Below, in pieces: positions 45,042 to 57,742 of a DNA stretch of 64,000 nucleotides. The notes beneath the pieces were generated by a model. The model was not told the origin of the DNA. It did no database searches and saw nothing but the letters and a program-made list of their open reading frames with translations. Each line of letters opens with the position of its first letter. Within the stretch, counting starts at the first letter, position 1. A program made the translations under genes and the position numbers. The stretch is from Rosellinia necatrix (lineage: Eukaryota; Ascomycota; Sordariomycetes; Xylariales; Xylariaceae), in the NCBI GenBank assembly GCA_021209875.1, contig JAGYVD010000002.1, positions 4,464,001 through 4,528,000 on the forward strand. Direction: 5' to 3'.

Positions 45042-47757
45042 CATGTTAGGTATGTTAGGTACGGTTATGTACGATATGTACTGGTAACTACCTGGAGGTA
45101 GGTAGCTGGTGGAACTGGCCCTCTTAGGTACCCTTACCTCCTCCCACCTGCACAGCAATGCGGCACATGTAGGAATGGCTAGGGTATGGTAGCATCGAGC
45201 AATGACTATCTTCTGTCAGATTGGGCAGGCTTGGTGGAGGAACTGAGGACTGAGTAGGTACCGAGTGAGATATGCTGGTATGCTTGTAGTTAGGACGTTC
45301 GATCATTGGAGGCGGCTGAAGAGAGCTTTGATGTATTGCTGCTGCATATGGGACCCAGGTCTCAAGATGGTCCCTGCGCCTGCACTTCCCATTGCTCAAA
45401 CCAGGAGCAAGCGTGCTAACCTTGCTAGTGAGGCGGAGTAAACCAGCTGTCGATCGCCCTCACGTCCAATGAACCCATAGCGGCCCATACTTTGTTGCCC
45501 TCTTATTGGCTGTAAAGTCCCGCTTGGTCCGATACTAATAAGGTACCACCCCCAGTCCTCGTCGCCGCAACTTCCGCCCTTTCGAGTTCAACTTAATTTC
45601 TATATCGAACTCCGAGTCATCAGCTATGAAATTTGGGGAACAGCACAAAGCTGGTCCTCGAATAGCGCCCTCTTCACCCTTCTCAGTGTCCGACCTCCCC
45701 TCTCATAATCCGCCTTCCGAGTTGCCCTAATAACCTCCCCTCGCACGTTGACACTAATTCTTGTGTGATGACTGCATATTGCAGCCCTGCTTTTCTTTAT
45801 TTGCCGATCTCATAAGTCTTCTTCAATATCGACCGAGCTAACCACTCCACGCCTCACTTCTCAATCTACCCATGATCTTGGTACTTGGCTACCTACTATA
45901 ACCTACCTAAGTTATAAGTTACAAGCACATACAGCAGCCTCAAGAATCCAATGCATCGAAGATCTCACGGGTCCGCAATAGGTATGTGCGGAAATATCTT
46001 GAATAACGTCATTCCTATCCATGTGCATATTTGGGCTTAACTCATCTAGTAAGGTCGAAGCGGAAGTGCATCTCCAGGCAAGGTCTGCTGACGAAAGGGC
46101 ACCTGTGGAAGAGCCGTCTCATTGTACGTTTACTCTCTAGCATCCCCATTCGGCAGTCTTTGACAGCATGAGGCCTCCGTTTCCCCACATTGTAATTGGG
46201 ACCGCTCCTCACTCCCCCCAAGCCGGGTACCATGTAGCGCACTGGTAGAGTAGATGAATAGATGAGTAGACGAGTAGACGAGTAGACATGTAGGCGAGAT
46301 ATTGGGAAGTCTGGACCCCATTCTCACCGAATTTCCAAGCGAAAGGTGTGGGCGCCAGACCAACCCTCTCAGCAATCAGTCGTATGGCGGCTTGCTGCGG
46401 CATCTGCTGCTGTCGTTTGTTGCTGCTACCGTTGCCGTTATCATTGATACTGTTGCTGCTACCACTGATATTGTTGTTGCTGCCACTGTTGCTGCGCATC
46501 GTATGTTTTGGTCTGACTGGCGGTCTTAGATCCTAACCTGAAATGTGTCAACGAGATATAATAAATAGCGTCAGCGTCTTCCCCCGACAACTCACAACGA
46601 ACGGATTGCTCGGTGAGATGCGAGACATTGTTGGAGGCGCATTTTAGTCAACGGCGTGCGGTTCACGGTTCGCGGCTCACTGGCGTCCAAAATGCGGCTG
46701 TTTTCACGAGGTACTCGACGAGTACCTCACCTCGCATGCAGGTCAGCGCACCATCCCACATCAACATCAGAGTATGGCGAGCCAAGTTTCTCGGAATAGC
46801 CAGTCACCAGGGTATCTTATATGGCTTGTCTTTGCTAGTTGAAGTATGCGGTGCTACCTTGCATTCAATAGCGCCGTCCCAACTGTATGTTCTGCTCAAG
46901 CATTCGATGCAAGATACCAGGTAGGTAAGCGCCTCGGATAGACATCAACGCTCATCCGTGCTGGGAACTTGGTACTGCGTACCAGTAGTTGTAGAATTGG
47001 CACGGATTCGGGATGCTAGATACGGTTGACCACAAGTTCCACAACCACAATGGCAATAAGCCGCCGAATCCCCGAGCTTCTGATTATGTGCCCCCGTGAC
47101 TAAGGACGGGCTACGGATACGGCGCGAACACCGTGTGTTGAATATACACAGGAAACCACCAACACCAGCGGGCTCCGTCACTAACGCCGGTCGTGATGAG
47201 CATGCCAGCCTCGATCCTACTGTCAAGGGTGATTACCGATGGCCCAACTGTGCTGGGAAACAATGACTCCCGATATTGCACCGAAAGCCTACTGAACAGG
47301 CGAATGGAGCGAGAGATGACTGGCTGTGAGAGAAACCCAGTTGTTGGGTTCAGCTGGGAATTGGCAGCGCGAGAAGACAAGGCAATGACTTGCTAGCCGG
47401 TCCGCGGAATCAAATATAGCTCGCACCGTCTCTGGCCGCATTGCCATAGCCGTTGACCTCTCCTACTCATTCTCCTTCTGCCTCCGCCCATTCCCCCTAC
47501 CCGTAGCTCTCCAAAACACCAAATCCGTTGCAATCATCCGATTGTATTTGTCGCTTCACCTCGCCCCTTGCGTCCGCCAGTTATATATTATGTGATACGT
47601 CTAGTGTAGTGGTCTTCGCTAGTCTGTTGGGGGAATCCACCCAATGTCAACTCGCTGCCTGCAGCTGCATCTCCTTACCTACCTTGGTATACTATCCTCC
47701 TCGTTGGCTGGGCTACGTCTCTCTGGCTGAAAGTCGCCGTTGGTGGTGCGAATGAAA

Positions 47758-47786
47758 TTTTTTTTTTTTATAAAAAAAAAAAAAAA
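47758..47786. repeat. T12 / A15 inverted homopolymer pair
   Basis: Twelve T, a two-base AT spacer, then fifteen A. A perfect AT hairpin is possible. It resembles the pairs at 5779-5814 and 25915-25963. Confidence 0.85.
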
Positions 47787-49001
47787 ACCTGTTGTTTGGA
47801 CCCGTCCGAACTTTGCTCCAGGAAATTATCTATCCAAGCCATCGTTGTTATTGGTAACCGGTCCCACTACGAAGAGAACGATTCTTGGTCAATCAAAACC
47901 GCCTGGCGAGACAGGTCTTGATCGTGTACATACCCTACGCATGGGGAACGAAGCTGTTTCCCGCTCTAATACTATCTATCATCCCAGGGTTCCCAGGAAG
48001 GCGCCCCCGATACCTCAGGCCACTCACTCTTACCCTCACTTGGCAGGGCTGATTACGCTTGCGGAGTTGTCTTTGCTGGACGGAGAGCTGGTCCGTTCCT
48101 TCGCGACGCTCCCCTCATCAACCACATACCTCACTGCTATCGCACACCTCAGTGCTTGCTCTGGCTAGCGAGGGCTTTTGTGTTAGCTTTTCATTAGCAG
48201 ATCGTGAAGAGGGGTTGACGAACCAGCTCCGCATGGTTATACTGTCCCCAACTCGCTCATTTCGCCGGCCAACCTTCAGCCCGGTTGGAGCTACAGGCCC
48301 TAGCCAAGGTTACATACATACATAATACCTCCTTAGCTCGGTAGCTAGCTGGGTACCTATTAGTGGGTGATAGCGTCCAGTCCACAGTCACCGTCTTTTG
48401 GCGCACTTGGTTCACCTAACCCAAGTGAGTGCTTACTTACCTGCCTATTCATTCCATTCCACCTTTTCCCTCGCGCCTAGATTTCGCCTAGATTTTGACC
48501 ATAAGAACAGCCTCCGCATTCGACGTCGAGACCTGCTCGGGGGCGGATGCGTCGACTTGTCGATCATAGGGCCTACCTACCCACCTCTCTACCTATCTAG
48601 TCATTTGCCAAAGGTACACTCTGCCAGAGGCACACGCTGCCAGAGGCGCACACGCCTGGGTAGCTGCTCTCGAAGTTGTGAGGTGATGCATGTGTAATTC
48701 TGGTGGTTTCCCTTCTGGGCGCATAGATTCAGTCGCAGCTTGCCGCAGAGTCCGGTCGCAGCCGCACGTCGCTTGTTGGCTTCTGGACAAACTGGGCAGT
48801 CGGCATTGCGTCCCCGTTTACTAACGTGCCCACCTGCTCGGAGCGGATAATCACTCATACTTGTCCAGACCCGAGGCAGGTAGCAGGTAGACAAGCTTAG
48901 GTTGTGCGCGCGCGTTCCAAGAAGAGGCTGAGCCGCCTTGGTCGGGCCCCATCTGTTCCCCAGACACCCGAGTCCTGTAATCTTACTCGGTACCTACGTT
49001 C

Positions 49002-49041
49002 CTGCTGCTGCCGCTGCCGCTGCTGCTGCTGCTGCTGCTGC
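49002..49041 (+). repeat. (CTG)n repeat
   Basis: About thirteen CTG/CCG triplets, interrupted twice by CCG, ending in seven pure CTG. No supported gene covers it. Confidence 0.9.
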
Positions 49042-50172
49042 CAAATAGTCCACGCCATAATCGCTGCTGCGGCCAAACCTCCGTGGGTCTGGCCGGCTAC
49101 GTGAGGTATCTATAATTACCTGCCCAGGTACCAATTGCCCGAGCCTTGTTCTGGAATCGGCGAAACAACACGAGACTGCACGGCACGGCGGCGCAGAGAG
49201 AGGCGCTATAAAACCTGCTTGGGAACCTTCGCTCGCTACCTACTATCGGGCCCTGCGTTCATCCGTCGATCATAGGTAGCGACTCAATAGGCTTGCCGGC
49301 CACCATACGACACACACCCAAGCACAGTACCTTTGCTGCTCCCCGGCCACTCTGGCCCCGGGCTGGTACTTTCGAGGTACCTGAGCAGATCAGCCGGGGA
49401 ACGCTCGTGCGGGTTGGGTCAGGTTCACGATACGACATCGCTACCATCGTAGACTGACTGACAGCGAGCAAGCAACTTCGCAAGCAAGCACGCGCACACA
49501 CGCACGCACACACACAGTAACCACTGTGCATACATGCTCTACTGTACATACTCGATTCCCCAGGTCCCTTGCTCTAGGTACCTAAGCTACCTACCATACC
49601 TCTTGAGGTACCTACCTGGTACTAAAGCTAGATATACCTGCCTACCTGTCTACCTTCCGGTACCTCGGTCCTGGCCATCTATCTATCTCCAGCGCAGCAC
49701 TGCACAACACTGCACGGCGCGGCGCGGCAGCATAGCTACTTAGTACCTGCCTAGGTACCTGGTTACAGCGGCGCCTAGTGTCGTCCCCAGCACAACCTGA
49801 TCTACCTACCTACCTACCTAGGGAGCCACCAAAGCGGCGTGCATCTGCAATTTGTCTGATCCCGCCCAGACAGGCCCCAGCATCAAGTTGTTTCTTCCCT
49901 AGCCCCTCCACCCTCTGCCAACCCCTGTCATCCCCCACCAATCCAAGTCACCCCGGGGTGTCTCTTGTTGCAACGTTCAGCTATCTGGACCCGCGAAAAG
50001 AGCCTCCGCGCAACCACGTCTCTTTCCCCGCTCTAATTGATTATTGAACGCTAAACCTTGCTACTTGTGGCGGTGGTCTGCAGCGGCTCTAGCATATCAC
50101 CATTACAGTACATATTCCACCCGGCTTGCTTGCCAGGTACGGGGGGACAAGTTGGGAGTAGAATCGGGGCAC

Positions 50173-50253
50173 ATAGACAGACAGACAGGCAGACAGTCAG
50201 TCGGACCAGACCAGACCAGACCGGACCGGACCAAACCAGACAAACGAGCAGAC

Positions 50254-50297
<44 letters not shown>

Positions 50298-50336
50298 GGA
50301 CAGACAAGCAAGTAGCCAGCCAGCCAGCTAGCCAGC
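50173..50336 (+). repeat. (CAGA)n with CCAGA and CCAG variants
   Basis: About 160 bases of CAGA tandem units, shading into CCAGA/CCGGA pentamers in the middle (about 50205-50240) and into CCAG units at the end. A long compound microsatellite in the gene-poor region. Confidence 0.9.
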
Positions 50337-51055
50337 CCTTCGTCGGCGACTGCCACTGTGGCACACCCTCGGCCCATCAATTATCATTAGGTACCCAGCC
50401 CGTGATCCAGCGACTGGGGAGACGGGTCTCACGTCGATACGGGCGATTCTACTGCACCAAGACGTTGCAGCAGGTTTTCTGCCTTGCCTAATAGGTTTTG
50501 ACGTGTGCCTACCTACCTACTCACTTACCTACTTACTACCGGCCTAACCATACCTACCTTACCTACCTTACCTACCTTGCCTACCTACCTATCCCATCAT
50601 CGTCCCCTAATCCCCGCGTTCCCTTGTCTCTGTACCTCTCCAGTTGTCTTTAGGTACTGCCGCCCATCTACTACTGCTTCTTTCCCGCCTTCCATCGCCA
50701 CACAGGCACCGGTTCCATTAATTACCCCTCTAAGCAATTTTGCGATCTCATCCTTACGTTTATTTTTAAGCTCTCGGATCCCTGGACACGGCACCTCCTT
50801 CACTTACAAATATCTCCCGTGGGCCTTCGTCTGACTTCCCCGGATCTTCTGGATTGACTGGCGTTTTTTTTTTTTTTTTTGGTGGGCTTCTGCATATTGC
50901 GGAGGCACAAAAACATCTTTGCCACACTTGCACTTTGCAACATCTCGATCACGAGGCTCTGTCATCGCATATCGAGTCTTTAAGTGTGCATGCGCATTAT
51001 CTCGCCATATCTGAACGACCGTCCCAAGGCAGCCATCAGCCTTGGGCAGTATTCC

Positions 51056-51119
51056 AGAGAAGAAGACGAAGGAGACGAAGAAGAAGAAGAAGAAGAAGAA
51101 GAAGAAGAAGAGAAGAAGG
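51056..51119 (+). repeat. (GAA)n purine tract
   Basis: About twenty GAA triplets, with GAC and GAG interruptions at both ends, in the probable 5' leader of the C2H2 gene, about 170 bases before its ATG. Long GAA/TTC tracts can form triplex DNA, but no effect is shown here. Confidence 0.9.
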
Positions 51120-51285
51120 GGAGACAGCCCTCATATCAGTGTCAACGGAGTATATAGTAACTGTGGCGGCACGCCGAACCGGGTCGTCGTACATACTGTA
51201 GCCGGTTTTGTTCCCGGTTACTCAAGAAACGTTCATCATTTTGACCATGTACTAAGCCTCCCGATGCGTGAGTAACGGCTAGTCC

Positions 51286-52965
51286 ATGCCAATCACCGAA
51301 AGCATGACTTCATCTGTTGGTCCGGCATCCGCTCACGACCCTCCAGCTAACGACATTTATTACCCGGATGAGATATTCCCACAAAACAGCCCCTTGATGA
51401 AGCCTCGTGTGATTACGCTCAAGCCTTCGCCTTCCCCGCCGGCTGTCACTCTTCCTCCAGTCAGTCATTCATCTAGTATTCCTGGAAAATCTTCTAATCG
51501 TCGACACAAGATTGAACCCACCCAGAGCGATGCGGTGTTAATCCTGCACCTCGATGGTGGAAGGCGGCCTGAGATTGCTCAGGAGGCAGGTCATCGGCCA
51601 CTCGATTCCGAGCACAGTTGTGCGAGTGGAAGCGAGTGGGAGGGCGATTCGGACGAGGAGGATGGAGTCCAGAGCAGCAACATGTCGCCGCAGTTCCCAG
51701 ATCATTTCTCCGACACTGTAGTTGAGCCATCGGCACCAGGGTCTGCTTCAATGACGGCACCTGATTTGAGGTTTTTGGCGTCAAATGCCCTTGCGGCCAG
51801 CGACGCCATTGCTAAGACGGTTGATGTAGATGATTTGCAGAGCCAAAGCCAAGAAACACAAGGTCCCCAAAGCGCCAGCCTGGTGGAAAACTTGGTGGTG
51901 AGCAGAGGACAAGAGATGTCCATTTCGGCTGCGAAACGGCCAGTGCTTGCGCCGCCACCATCATCACCGTTCCTTGTTCATAGTTCACCGGAGGCATACT
52001 CACCACGACAGCATACTCCTAGCCAAGTGTTAATGCATCCAAACAATGTACGGTCGCCAACGAGCCTGACGCCGGGAAATCATGGAGAATTGGCCCCACT
52101 TCAAGCGATTCCCCCCAGATCCGATTCATCAAATCATGAGGCGTTACCGTCAATACGGGAACAGCTCTATGATCAACTCCAGAGCCCACCAAAGGATCTT
52201 GCCGTACGCTCTACTCGGCCTTTTCCTCGTTCCCCGCCAATACGCCCATCACACCTAGGAGCGATAACAGGAAACCATACTTCTCCATCCGTCTCGCCAA
52301 ACGAACAGTACCGTAATACTATCCCATCGCCCGCTTCCACGGCGCCTAATTTTAGCCCGTTCCCATATACAAACCCGAACAACAACCATCACCAATCTCC
52401 GGCAGCACTCGATTACAGTAACAGGCCAAAACTGGACCAACCTTCGATCAATCAGATCAGTCAGGTCCTGACACCGCCCATAGACCAACGCATCCCTAAT
52501 AGGATGAGCATCGACAGCGTGACCAATCCCCAGGTTGGCCAGTTTGTATGCACCTTCCAAGGCTGTAACGCACAACCCTTCCAGACACAGTACCTCTTGA
52601 ATTCACATGCCAATGTACACTCATCGGCTCGACCACATTACTGTCCAGTAAAGGGGTGTTCCCGAAGTGAAGGCGGCAAAGGATTCAAGCGGAAAAATGA
52701 AATGATTCGGCATGGCCTTGTACACGATTCGCCTGGGTATGTGTGCCCGTTCTGCCCAGATCGTGAACACAAGTATCCCAGGCCAGATAATTTACAAAGG
52801 TATTTCTCTCCTGGCAAGTACTCCGTATCTACTTTCTAACAGTGACCAAGACATGTCCGTGTTCATCATACAGACAAGGATAAAGATGACCCTGCCTTAC
52901 GTGATGTGCTTGCACAACGCCCTGATGGGCCTAATCGCGGCCGAAGGCGTCGCGGTGTGCCTTGA
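51286..52965 (+). CDS. C2H2 zinc-finger transcription factor
   Basis: Two exons, 51286-52799 and 52851-52965, give 542 residues. The first 415 are Ser/Pro/Gln-rich and low in order, with an acidic patch around 115-130 (EWEGDSDEEDG). Three fingers follow: FVCTFQGC...SHANVH (about 420-445), HYCPVKGC...IRHGLVH (about 452-480) and YVCPFC...NLQRHVRVHH (about 486-512). Intron 1 (51 bases, donor GTATTT, branch TCTAAC, acceptor CCAAG) cuts finger 3 between NLQ-R and HVRVHH; I chose the AAG acceptor because it restores the His pair. A basic tail RGRRRRGVP ends the protein. It is presumably a nuclear DNA-binding regulator; target genes are unknown. The ATG at 51286 or the Met six codons later could be the start. 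If the intron is kept, the protein stops at 52839 without a complete third finger. Confidence 0.88.
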
Positions 52966-54980
52966 TCGCGTCGGTTTTACTTTATTTTTCCTTGGCGAGT
53001 CGACAGGCGCGCAAAAGATACACCTCGGCATAGACCGATACCCCAAAGGCCTTTAGTCCCACTGGATCTGTATATATGAATGGAAGGTACCGTTTAACCA
53101 TATGTGGGATCATAGAGACCTTTGGGGTTTATGGTTTTAACATCGATGGACGCGCCACAACTTCGAGAGCGCAGGGCGTTAGGGCGCGAAACTGCTATAT
53201 TCCGGCAGCAGGGAGTGTAGGCATTTTCTATATTATTCGCTCTGATGTCCCTTGTCTGTGTTCGTTGTTTACATTGCGCTAGCGACGGATGGATCGTATG
53301 ACCCCCTCCGTCGTCAGATGAAGAGCGTTACCGGGTTGGCTTCGGTCATCACTCGCAAGCTTTTGATGGCGGGAAACTTGTCGGACGAGGAAGAGGGCGC
53401 ACAGAAGCTTTCCGAGCATGTATGGCAAGGGACGAGAAATGAGTGACGGCGGCGTATTATACTACTTTGCGTTACTGGGGAAGAGGGCACAGGCGCTGTT
53501 TATGAAGAGAGGGCCGTCTTTTGCGATACAATATACCCCTTGTTTATTTTGTCACTTACTTAGGGATAGGAAACTCAGATTTATCCACCCTGATTCAACC
53601 CTTTCATCCTCCAGCTTAAGCGTGTGCGCCCTTACGGCGTAGAACCCAGGGATGAACGCTACGACCATGGCATGCAGAGCAAGTTTAGACCTTCCTTCCT
53701 AGCTGCTACCCCATGCTCGCGTGGGAATATATGCATGTATACCGAGAGAATCCGGAGGTAGGTGGCCACAGTGCTATAGTAATGCTTTATACTATACCGG
53801 TGGTTAAGCATTATAGCAATGCCTACTTTTAGAAAATTATAGAGGCAAATGTTATGCCATATACGGCTAGACACGTTGATAGTTGGTGGTAGAGCTGTTG
53901 GGTCCGCATCGGAAGACCTAAGACCACAATAACTGGTCACTGCCTACCATCAGCGTACATCCTCCTGACTGAATAAAACCGAACCTGGGCGCGTTTGGGC
54001 ACGGAGATAAAATATGTGCATATATGCTGAGGTGAGAGGAACAAAACCTCGCTTTGCATCCCCGAGTGTTTCCGTTATCTCCTTGCGCGAGCAAGAAACC
54101 CCCCTCCAGCCTTCCAGGCAATTCTAAGCATCGACAACGACAAGGGTTGATTGAAATGAGATAAAGTTCTCGTCTGACCGCAGCCACGCAGTCAACCCCC
54201 CTGATTCCATTCATCCACCCATTGATTCGTCCCCCGTGTGCATAAATGGCGCGCTCAAACCGTCAGCGGGCGCGGTCGCACGAGCCGTCCACCGCAGCAG
54301 CCGCGGTTCTGCGAGGGGGAAGGGGGGGGGAACGGGGGCCGACTTCCGCTGCCTCCGCCAGGAACTGCATCCCTGGGATAAAGAAGCGGGCGCAGGAGGG
54401 AAGAATAGAAATAAACAATAAAACAAATAATAAATAAAAAAACCGAGGAAAAGTAAAAATAAAAACCCAGCTGGGTTGACGGAGGGTGGGGAGGGGGGCT
54501 GCTCAGAGAGGATGACAACTACAGGTGCTCGAGCCGCCTGCTCTTTCCAAGGGGTTTGGTTGGATAGGAAGGGAGCGCGAAATGTGAGTTAAGTTAGGTA
54601 CTTATACACGTGTAAACCGCAAACTGTTTCTCTCTCGGTTTATTGGTTGACGTGTGGGATGGATGATCTGGTAAAGATGGGAAACATGTGACATCATGCA
54701 GTAGCCGTGCGGGAAGAACTAATGGTTACTGTACCAAAAGATGTCAGATGTGTAAGAGATGAGAAACTTGGGGCGAGTAGCCGCGGCTTTGTGTGTATTC
54801 TCGAGTCTACTTGCCTAACACAGTAAAACCATACACTTCCACACAAGCCCCTGTATCATAATCGCTGAGTTTTAATCAAGTAGGTAAAATCCGGATCAGG
54901 TGAATGGAAAAGTAAAATTCACATCCTACCTAATGTCTAGAATCGGCCGAGCCTCCTCTCTCGCTTTCCCCTTTATAATC
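52966..54980. other. Intergenic between convergent C2H2 and PalB genes
   Basis: No gene supported. It should contain the 3' ends of both neighbours. Short frames at about 53036-53640 and 54236-54437 match nothing recognisable, and the latter is G-rich low-complexity sequence next to an A-rich stretch (54400-54470). Confidence 0.5.
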
Positions 54981-57680
54981 TTAATCGCCCACCGCCTCCC
55001 AGGCCCCAACGAACACCTGCCTATCACTAAATAATTCAACTCGCAGGCTGCTCTCATCCAGGTAGGTACTGCCTGCCTGCTCGATGACCAGCCACAAGCC
55101 CCGTGACTGGGCGGCCAGTGGATCAATATCGCACTCCGTGGTTCGCAAGCCGAGCCCAACCTCTAGGGGTTCTCCCTGCCCGGTTGAGGTGAGGACATCT
55201 TTATGCGGCCCTCGCCCGCTCTCAACGGTAGCACGAATTGTCGGGTGTGAACGCGGCGTTCCTGCGCCTGATAAGCCCGACGGCCGCCCTGTACCCATTG
55301 CGCCTACGCCACTCCCGCTTGTTACGACAACACTCAGGCGTGTAAGTCGGGCGACGGAAAGAGAGGCCCTCATCCTAGATTCGCCATCACGGAACGCGAG
55401 GGGAGCGAGCTGAGTGCGCAGGCGACCGGCGGCGTCAGCAGGCACGGGGGCGATGGTGCACGGTATGTCGGTCCCGATGCGTAGCGTGAAGTCGGCCATC
55501 TGGCCGGGTTCGAAGGTCGAGCACACGATAGTGTACGTGCCGGCATCGACGCGGGGGGCCGATGCGAGGGCGCAGCCGCGGCGGTAGTCACCCGACGTCG
55601 TGACGAGGTCGCGGACTGTAACAGTGGTGACGCGCTGGCCGCTGGCCCAGACCAGATCCACATGAACGGGGATATCGTCCCTGGCGGTCGACAACAGGAT
55701 CGAGAGGGGCCCGGCCAGCGGCAGCGTAAGACTAAACTGTGGATTTGTCAAATAAAGGGGTGAAACGGAGTTGCCGCCGCTCGTGCGATGTGTCCACCTG
55801 CCGTGTAACTCAGTATAATGCCGGAGACCGTGCTCTGCGGGCGTGATATTTAGAGATGTGCGCGAAAAGAACGAGAGCGTGAAGGAGTAGTTTGGTAGAG
55901 GTAAGTCCTGGGCCGCGACCACAATGGTGTAGCTGACACCCTGTCTAGCCTCGAATGGTGCAAGTGTCTGAGGAGAATCTACGAAAGGGCCTCGGTAAAT
56001 TGGCTTGTCACTTAGTTGTACCCTATGGCCATTGTTCTCAAAAATGTATATGCTCATGAAACCTAGCATGTTGGACACAGCGGCCATAGTCGCACTTGGT
56101 TTCCGAGAGATTTCTAGCTCTTCATCCTGGAAATGACGACTTAACAAGATCCAGGTCTGGCTATCACTTCCGGCTTTCATAGAGTATTGGGGGTTATGTG
56201 CAAATGAGCCAACCATGTTGGCTTCCGGAACCTGCCATTTGAAATGATGATCCTGACGATGGGTAAACAAGCTTGGATTCCAATTCAAGTAAAGCGACTC
56301 AAAATTTTGCGTCACGTCGTCGAAGCTAATCCAGAATGAACCCGGCTTGAGCTTGACGGGGTGATCATCGCTTTCGCCTGGTGTCCTCGACGAGGCTGAA
56401 CCAACTCCCTTCCAGACAAGTCCGTCGCACCAGGGGTTTTTGACCAGGAGCCTCCTGTTATCAGAAGTTTCCGACATATCTAGGACTGCGTAGTCGTGCT
56501 CCCCCACCAGGCCAAGAGCTTCCTCTTCATCAGCTGATAGACGCCCTGTGCCGAGGGTAATAACGACGTCGCCGAAATCGTAGGCTTTTTTGACCCGTCG
56601 CCAGGTAGCGTTCCGGTCCACGTCATCGCTTTGCAGGAACAACTGCTGGGGTATCCAGCCCGTCAAAATACTAAGGTCAGTGCTGGAATTACTGCCGGGA
56701 AAGTCGTAACCTCCCCGAATCTTGAGGTATGCTTTCTCGACCAGTGCGGGCCAGATTAGACCGGGGTTTTGACGGTCGACAACATAAAGAGTACGGTCGT
56801 TAGACGAGGCTGGGAGACGATCGTCGATGACGACCTTGCGAAAACAGCCGTTGAAGAACATCCGAAAAACATACCGACCATTTGCTGAAATACCCGGCCG
56901 CCCATCATCTGGGTTTACCGGGAACATTAGCGCAGGAAGAATAGAAGTAGGGCCTGGTCGAAGGTGTTTCATGCTGGCACACAAGCTGGCTACTACTGAA
57001 CAGTCGGTCGTTATATCTTGCACCAGGTCATGGTCGTCTGTCGCTTCAATGTCGCTAACCCCCGGGGCTGTACTGTCGTCCCCGGGCACCCCCTTCCTCA
57101 GTTCGGCCGGTCGCTTCCAGCCTGCAAAGATGGCATTTTGTCTAGGCGATAGAGTAAATGGAGAAGGATCGCTTCTAAGTGGTCAGTAGTCTTGACGCCG
57201 AACGGATGGAACACGAGAGCTACCTGTATATTTCTCCACGGAAATATGACGGATCAGGATCAGATTCCCAAGGCGGGAATGTATTACCGTGTAGCCGAGA
57301 GTTGCGATACAAGATATTTTTTTCACTTGTAGGGATCTGACGAGCTTGCCGCGGTAGTTTAAGCCTCTTTTCCACATCGCTCACGCTGTCTGTAACGCAG
57401 CTGGACTTAAGGCTCTCAGCTATCAAAATTAATTCTTCACACTTTCTTTTCATGTGTTGCTTTTTTGCCGGGTTGGTTGATTGCCTCGCAGCTGTCATAT
57501 ACAACTCTGCCGCCGCTATTGCATGGTCAAGAGCCGCTTTACCGGAACAGGATGAGGCCAGCCTCTCATGTTCCTGAAACTCAACGTGTTAATTACATGG
57601 TTTTTTTTTTTTTCTTTCTTGTTTTGGTACGGAATACGAGAAGATTGCATGAATTTTATTACCTGGGCTTGTGCCTCCAT
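54981..57680 (-). CDS. palB: Calpain-like protease PalB/Rim13 of the pH-signalling pathway
   Basis: Three exons on the minus strand, 57680-57663 (only MEAQAQ), 57573-57224 and 57174-54981, give 853 residues. The N-terminus is an MIT domain (about 15-65, with LDHAIAAAELYMTAARQ), then a linker ending SPRQNAIFAGWKRP. The calpain core has Cys181 in TTDCSVVASLC, His349 in GEHDYAVLDM and Asn369 in VKNPWCDG, a complete catalytic triad. The C-terminal half is beta-rich, with calpain-like domain III repeats. In Aspergillus and yeast this protease is recruited by ESCRT-III (through its MIT domain) and PalA/Rim20 at alkaline pH, and cleaves PacC/Rim101. That role is inferred by family. The first intron (89 bases) contains a 13-base A tract on the coding strand. 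The leader just upstream of ATG is a trinucleotide repeat. All splice sites keep frame. Confidence 0.95.
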
Positions 57681-57711
57681 GAAGAAGACGAAGACGAAGA
57701 CGAAGACGACA

Positions 57712-57742
<31 letters not shown>

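Larger units (their letters stand above)
42448..51285. other. Long gene-poor region, 8.8 kb
   Basis: I can support no gene in this stretch, by far the longest gap in the window. It is crowded with TACC/CCTAGG words (about 44920-45130, 48300-48600, 49090-49135, 49555-49800, 50510-50600) and microsatellites: GTAG (45021-45041), T12/A15 inverted pair (47758-47786), CTG (49002-49041), CAGA (50173-50336), T17 (50864-50880) and GAA (51056-51119). A possible tiny spliced basic open frame starts at 45952 (see findings). The right 1-2 kb is pyrimidine-rich and probably the promoter and leader of the C2H2 gene. An unrecognised lineage-specific gene or long non-coding RNA cannot be excluded. Confidence 0.5.

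Noticed and set aside
46613..46924. 103-codon open frame
   Set aside because: No family match, no codon-usage support visible, and no intron signals that would extend it.
50044..50380. Open frames on both strands through the CAGA repeat
   Set aside because: Tetranucleotide repeats keep all frames open; the peptides are pure repeat products.
50854..51275. Arg/Lys-rich open frames through the GAA tract as an upstream exon of the C2H2 gene
   Set aside because: The tract is a microsatellite and no adequate intron connects it to the ATG at 51286; the apparent GTGAGT..CTAG pair just before that ATG is only about 16 bases apart.
42718..54910. A 16-base identical word (ATCAGGTGAATGGAAA) near 42718 and 54896
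   Set aside because: One exact 16-base match is near chance expectation for a 64 kb window and the flanks do not align.
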